Assembly (NCBI GenBank): GCA_022819605.1 | Contig: JAJEGW010000056.1 | Location: forward strand, 1-56,211 | Direction of reading: 5' to 3' | Length of the DNA stretch: 56,211 nucleotides | Source: Silicimonas sp. | GTDB lineage: Bacteria; Pseudomonadota; Alphaproteobacteria; Rhodobacterales; Rhodobacteraceae | Shown here: positions 53,170 through 56,211 of the stretch, one piece after another | How the letters are laid out: every line of letters starts with the position of its first letter | How positions within the stretch are numbered: position 1 is the stretch's first letter | Made by a program: the position numbers and the translations under genes | The notes under the pieces: model-generated | Database searches by the model: none | The model's input: the letters and a program-made list of their open reading frames with translations, nothing else | Told to the model about the DNA's origin: nothing

Positions 53170-53191
53170 CCGGACCAGGTTCATGGTCCGG
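53170..53191 (+). terminator. Second hairpin, 8-bp perfect stem
   Basis: CCGGACCA-GGTTCA-TGGTCCGG lies 18 bases after the stop of the DUF3800-like frame. There is no U-tract. With the hairpin just upstream it separates the remnant zone from the ThDP-enzyme operon. Confidence 0.35.
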
Positions 53192-53443
53192 GTCACCGCA
53201 GCTCCCAACCGGCACACGGCCTGATGGGTCGCAGGCTGCGTCATTTGCTTTCCAGCCATCGAAATCTAGCCCCTGTTCCGCCTTCAAGTACAACGCCAGA
53301 TTCAAAGGAGTCAGGCATCTCGACCGCGAGAGACCGCTGACCGCAGTCGAGATGCTCCTGCCCAACGACAGCCGTCAAAGGCATCTTGCGTGCCGCTCGG
53401 TTCCGGCATGTGATGCCACCAGGATTCGGAGGGACAGGAATTC

Positions 53444-55144
53444 ATGACGAGTGAGCCAAGAAATGCCCTGACGGGGGCCGATGCGATGGTGCGGATGCTT
53501 GAATCCCACGCCGTCCAGCACATATTCGGGCTTTGCGGGGATACGACGCTGCCCTTCTATGACGCACTGTACCGTCTCGACCACGGGATATCACATGTTC
53601 TGACCCGCGACGAACGCTCGGCGGCTTACATGGCGGACGGATATGCGCGAGTCACCGGACGCCCAGGCATCTGCGAAGGTCCTTCGGGAGGCGGCGCGAC
53701 TTACATCCTGCCTGGCCTCGTGGAAGCCAACGAGAGTTCCATACCGATTCTCACCATTACTTCCGACGTCAGCACCCGCGCCAAGGGCCATTATCCCTTG
53801 ACCGAACTCGATCAGGAAGGGCTCATGCGGCCACTGACCAAGTTCAACCAAGTCATCCAGCATGCCGACCAGGTTCCCGACGCGGTTCGCACGGCCTTCA
53901 GAAAGATGACCACCGGACGTCCCGGGACCGCGCATCTCGGCTTTCCCATCGACGTTCAGCGCGGCGAGGCCAATTCCGAAGACATTTGGTCCGATCCTGC
54001 GCATGCCACGTATCCGGCCTATCCCAGCGGCCCGGACATGGCAGCCATCGATGCCTGCCTTGACGCGCTGCTTTCCGCCCGCTTCCCGCTGATAGTCTGC
54101 GGAGGCGGCGTCGTCCTGGCACGTGCCGAGAACGAGTTGAAGGCGCTCGTCGAAGCTCTCGACATGGCGGTTGCCACGACGGTCAGCGGTCAGGGCGCAA
54201 TTCCCGAGACTCACCCGAACTGCATCGGAGTCGTCGGTTCCAATGGCGGCGTTCCCGAAACCCGCGAGCTGGTCGAGCAGGCAGACCTCGTGCTCTTCGC
54301 AGGATGCAGGGCCGGATCGGTGACAACCGAACTCTGGCGCTATCCGGCGAAGGGGACGCGGATTCTCCATGTCGACAGCGACCCAGAAGTGATTGGCGCC
54401 TCGTACAGAACAGAAGTGGCGGTCGTGTCGGACGCGCGCCTCGCCCTCGCCGCGCTGAACGCCGCACTGGCCGCACGCGACGTTTCGCGCAGTTTCGGCG
54501 CCGCCGCTGCCGTCGCGGATCCAAAGGCCCGGAAGTGGAGGAAGTTCCACGCACTGGCAAACAGCCTGGACGCGCCAATTCTGCCGGAACGGACCATCGC
54601 AACGCTGCGACGCATTCTCGATGACGATGCAATTGTCGTCGGCGACCCCGGCACGCCCTGCCCTTACATTTCGGCGTTTTACGAACTGAATACTTCAGGT
54701 CGCAAACTATTCTCCAACCGCGCACATGGTGCTCTCGGCTACGCGCTCTCGGCGGCCGTCGGGGCCGCAGTCGGCGCGCCCGGACACAAGGTGGTCAGCC
54801 TCATGGGCGACGGCAGCTTCGGATTCACTTGCGGCGAACTTGAAACCGTCACGCGCCTGGGACTGCCAGTGACCTTCATCGTGTTCTCGAACGCGTCCTA
54901 TGGCTGGATCAAGGCCGGCCAGAAATCCGCGTTCGGCGAGCGCTACTACTCGGTCGATTTCGACCGCACCGACCACCGCGCGGTGGCGGAGGCGTTCGGG
55001 GTCACGGCGTTTCGCGCGGATGACCCGGAAAGTCTCGAGGCCACGTTACGCAAGGCGGTCGAGCACCCGGGGCCCACGCTGGTTGACGTGATCAGCCAGC
55101 CGCTTCAGGACGCCCGCGCACCTGTCAGCGAATGGATTGCCTGA
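53444..55144 (+). CDS. Thiamine-diphosphate-dependent enzyme, acetolactate-synthase-like
   Basis: This 566-residue three-domain protein is of the acetolactate synthase/benzoylformate decarboxylase type. The N-terminal domain has the catalytic glutamate in LTRDERSAAYMADGYARVTG. The central domain has the nucleotide-like fold, and the C-terminal domain has the ThDP/Mg motif LMGDGSFGFTCGELETVTRLG with FIVFSNASYGWIKAG. The C-terminal half differs enough from biosynthetic IlvB, and no IlvN subunit follows, so a catabolic 2-oxo acid or 2-hydroxyacyl-CoA type reaction is more likely than valine synthesis. The start at ATG 53444 has GGAGGGACAGG upstream. It overlaps the following enolase-superfamily gene by one base, implying a joint pathway. 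Confidence 0.85.
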   Translation: MTSEPRNALTGADAMVRMLESHAVQHIFGLCGDTTLPFYDALYRLDHGISHVLTRDERSAAYMADGYARVTGRPGICEGPSGGGATYILPGLVEANESSIPILTITSDVSTRAKGHYPLTELDQEGLMRPLTKFNQVIQHADQVPDAVRTAFRKMTTGRPGTAHLGFPIDVQRGEANSEDIWSDPAHATYPAYPSGPDMAAIDACLDALLSARFPLIVCGGGVVLARAENELKALVEALDMAVATTVSGQGAIPETHPNCIGVVGSNGGVPETRELVEQADLVLFAGCRAGSVTTELWRYPAKGTRILHVDSDPEVIGASYRTEVAVVSDARLALAALNAALAARDVSRSFGAAAAVADPKARKWRKFHALANSLDAPILPERTIATLRRILDDDAIVVGDPGTPCPYISAFYELNTSGRKLFSNRAHGALGYALSAAVGAAVGAPGHKVVSLMGDGSFGFTCGELETVTRLGLPVTFIVFSNASYGWIKAGQKSAFGERYYSVDFDRTDHRAVAEAFGVTAFRADDPESLEATLRKAVEHPGPTLVDVISQPLQDARAPVSEWIA

Positions 55145-56094
55145 TGACCGTGGCCGAGCACCGCATAGATGGGTTCCGGGTCCATGTGGTGCACGTTCCG
55201 GCCAATACGACGCACTCTCACGGTTCGGGCGATGTCTCGGGCATCAACGCAGTCATTCTCGAACTTTCCACCGACACCGGGCTGACAGGCTGGGGCGAGG
55301 CTTCGCCATGGCCCGTCTTTACCGGGACGGTCGACGGATCGGCGGCAGCTCTTCACACCTACCTGCGGCCGCATGTGCTTGGAGCGGACCCGGTGCAGGT
55401 CACACGCCTGATGCATGTCGCCGACTCCGTCCTCGTAGGTCATTTCGAGGCAAAGGCGGCACTTGAATGCGCCCTGCTCGACCTTGCCGGCCAGATCGCG
55501 GGGCTGTCCATCGCGGAGATGGCGGGCGGTATCTCCCGCACGGAAATCAGCTTGAGCTTTTCGGTCGCAAATCCAGACTTTGATGCCGATCTCGACGATG
55601 TCGCGCACCTCTGGGAAGACGGTGTCCGCCTCTTCAAGCTGAAGACCGGGTTCAAGGATCACGAATTCGACCTGATGCGGCTCGAAAGGCTTCGTGCGCT
55701 ATACGGCGACGAGATGGGCCTCCGGATCGACTACAACCAAGGCCTTGCCGCCTACGATGCCATCCGCACCGTGCGCGACCTGGAGGCCTTTCGTCCGGAT
55801 TTTGTCGAGCAGCCGGTCAAGCGGCACGAACGCGCGGCGCTTGCCGCGATCACTCGAGCCGTGGACGTCCCCGTCATGGCGGATGAGAGCGTGTTCGGCG
55901 TGGTCGAGGCCGTGGAAGGCGCACATATGAGGATTGCCGACATCTTCTCGCTCAAGATCATGAAGTCCGGCGGCATCCGGCGCTGCCTTGAAGTGGCCGC
56001 CGTCGCGCGCGCCGCGGGAATCGGGGTCTATTGCGGCTGCATGTTCGAGACATCCATTGCGCACGCTGCAGGTAAGCGTTCGGTCCTAGAGTGA
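55144..56094 (+). pseudogene. Enolase-superfamily (MLE subgroup) enzyme, 3' end cut by the IS-like element
   Basis: Mandelate racemase/muconate lactonizing-type enzyme. Catalytic residues are present: K165 and K167 (LFKLKTGF), metal ligands D196 (RIDYNQG), E222 (FVEQPVK) and D247 (MADESVF), and K271 (SLKIMKSGG). The KxK plus late Lys pattern is the MLE subgroup, which includes cycloisomerases, dipeptide epimerases and hydroxyproline-betaine enzymes; the substrate is open. Authentic sequence stops at 56071. The next bases are the element tip, adding KRSVLE and a stop at 56094. About 50-60 C-terminal residues of the barrel are therefore missing, and the product is probably inactive. Start ATG 55144 overlaps the previous stop (TGATG). 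Confidence 0.85.
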
Positions 56095-56211
56095 TGGCAG
56101 CCGTCGGGCGCATTTTTCGCTGGTAACAATTTCGCGCATGCGCTAACGTCTGGCGCATGACCGTCCTCGACGCGGATTTCGACTTCGACCTGACGCCTGC
56201 CGAGGGCGACG
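56072..56211 (+). mobile_element. End of an IS66-like insertion sequence, right copy
   Basis: The sequence begins GTAAGCGTTCGG at 56072, directly inside the enolase-superfamily gene, and is identical through 56210 to the reverse complement of 1-139. The element continues off the contig. The flanking bases differ on the two sides (G at 56071; C on the minus strand at 140), which helps to place the tip exactly. See the left copy for the reasoning about family. Confidence 0.6.
56157..56211 (+). CDS. 5' fragment of a small ORF of the IS-like element (tnpA candidate)
   Basis: ATG at 56157 opens MTVLDADFDFDLTPAEGD and runs off the contig, identical to the frame on the minus strand at 54-1. It starts 85 bases from the element tip. 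Too short for a family assignment by itself. Confidence 0.4.
   Translation, partial: MTVLDADFDFDLTPAEGD

Overview
The window is a 56 kb stretch of a GC-rich alphaproteobacterial genome, most like the Rhodobacteraceae. Pointers are a CCA-encoding tRNA set, a hemA-type 5-aminolevulinate synthase (C4 pathway), an M23 peptidase with the Rhodobacteraceae-type N-terminal region next to a bactofilin, the order cyclophilin-cyclophilin-pgk-class I aldolase, RodZ-like next to ispG, and a B12 cluster containing a BluE-type threonine kinase as described in Rhodobacter. Most genes are ordinary chromosomal housekeeping genes. Accessory material sits at the ends, around 11-12 kb, and between 51.7 and 53.4 kb.

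Layout. 1-139 and 56072-56210 are the same sequence in opposite orientation. Each ends with GTAAGCG facing the interior and starts a small ORF facing outward, so both edges are probably ends of one IS66-like element at which assembly stopped. The right copy cuts an enolase-superfamily gene. 0.4-2.4 kb holds two tandem LysR regulators. 2.6-7.7 kb holds an M23 peptidase, a bactofilin and glnE. 7.7-11.1 kb (minus) is a DctPQM TRAP transporter. 11.4-12.2 kb is an N-terminally shortened Fic gene.

12.4-19.9 kb (minus) is the most unusual part. Seven tightly coupled genes encode a STAS protein, a GHKL anti-sigma-type kinase, a membrane sensor, an MFS transporter fused to a similar sensor domain, a twin-arginine-type periplasmic binding protein, a GNAT enzyme and a membrane SpoIIE/PP2C phosphatase. 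This is a complete RsbU/V/W-like partner-switching set with no sigma factor, wired to a transporter and several extracytoplasmic input domains. I know of no described pathway with this composition.

20.1-33 kb holds amt, a DUF2189 membrane protein, prfB, PBP1A, an aminotransferase, a DsbA-like protein, ispG, a RodZ-like protein and hemA. 33.1-35.5 kb holds an M20 peptidase and a haloacetate (fluoroacetate-type) dehalogenase with all catalytic and halide-pocket residues. Three tRNAs (Asp, Val-TAC, Val-CAC) follow. 36.2-43.5 kb holds eno, two EamA transporters, two cyclophilins, pgk and class I fructose-bisphosphate aldolase.

43.9-51.7 kb is the late cobalamin pathway: cobO, cobQ, threonine-phosphate decarboxylase, cbiB, threonine kinase, alpha-ribazole phosphatase, cobU/P, cobT and cobS. 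Together these adenosylate and amidate the corrin ring, make the aminopropanol-phosphate linker from threonine, attach it and build the nucleotide loop. After a gene-poor remnant zone (orphan HicB-like antitoxin, DUF3800-like fragment), a ThDP-dependent enzyme and the truncated enolase-superfamily gene form a one-base-overlap operon of unknown substrate.
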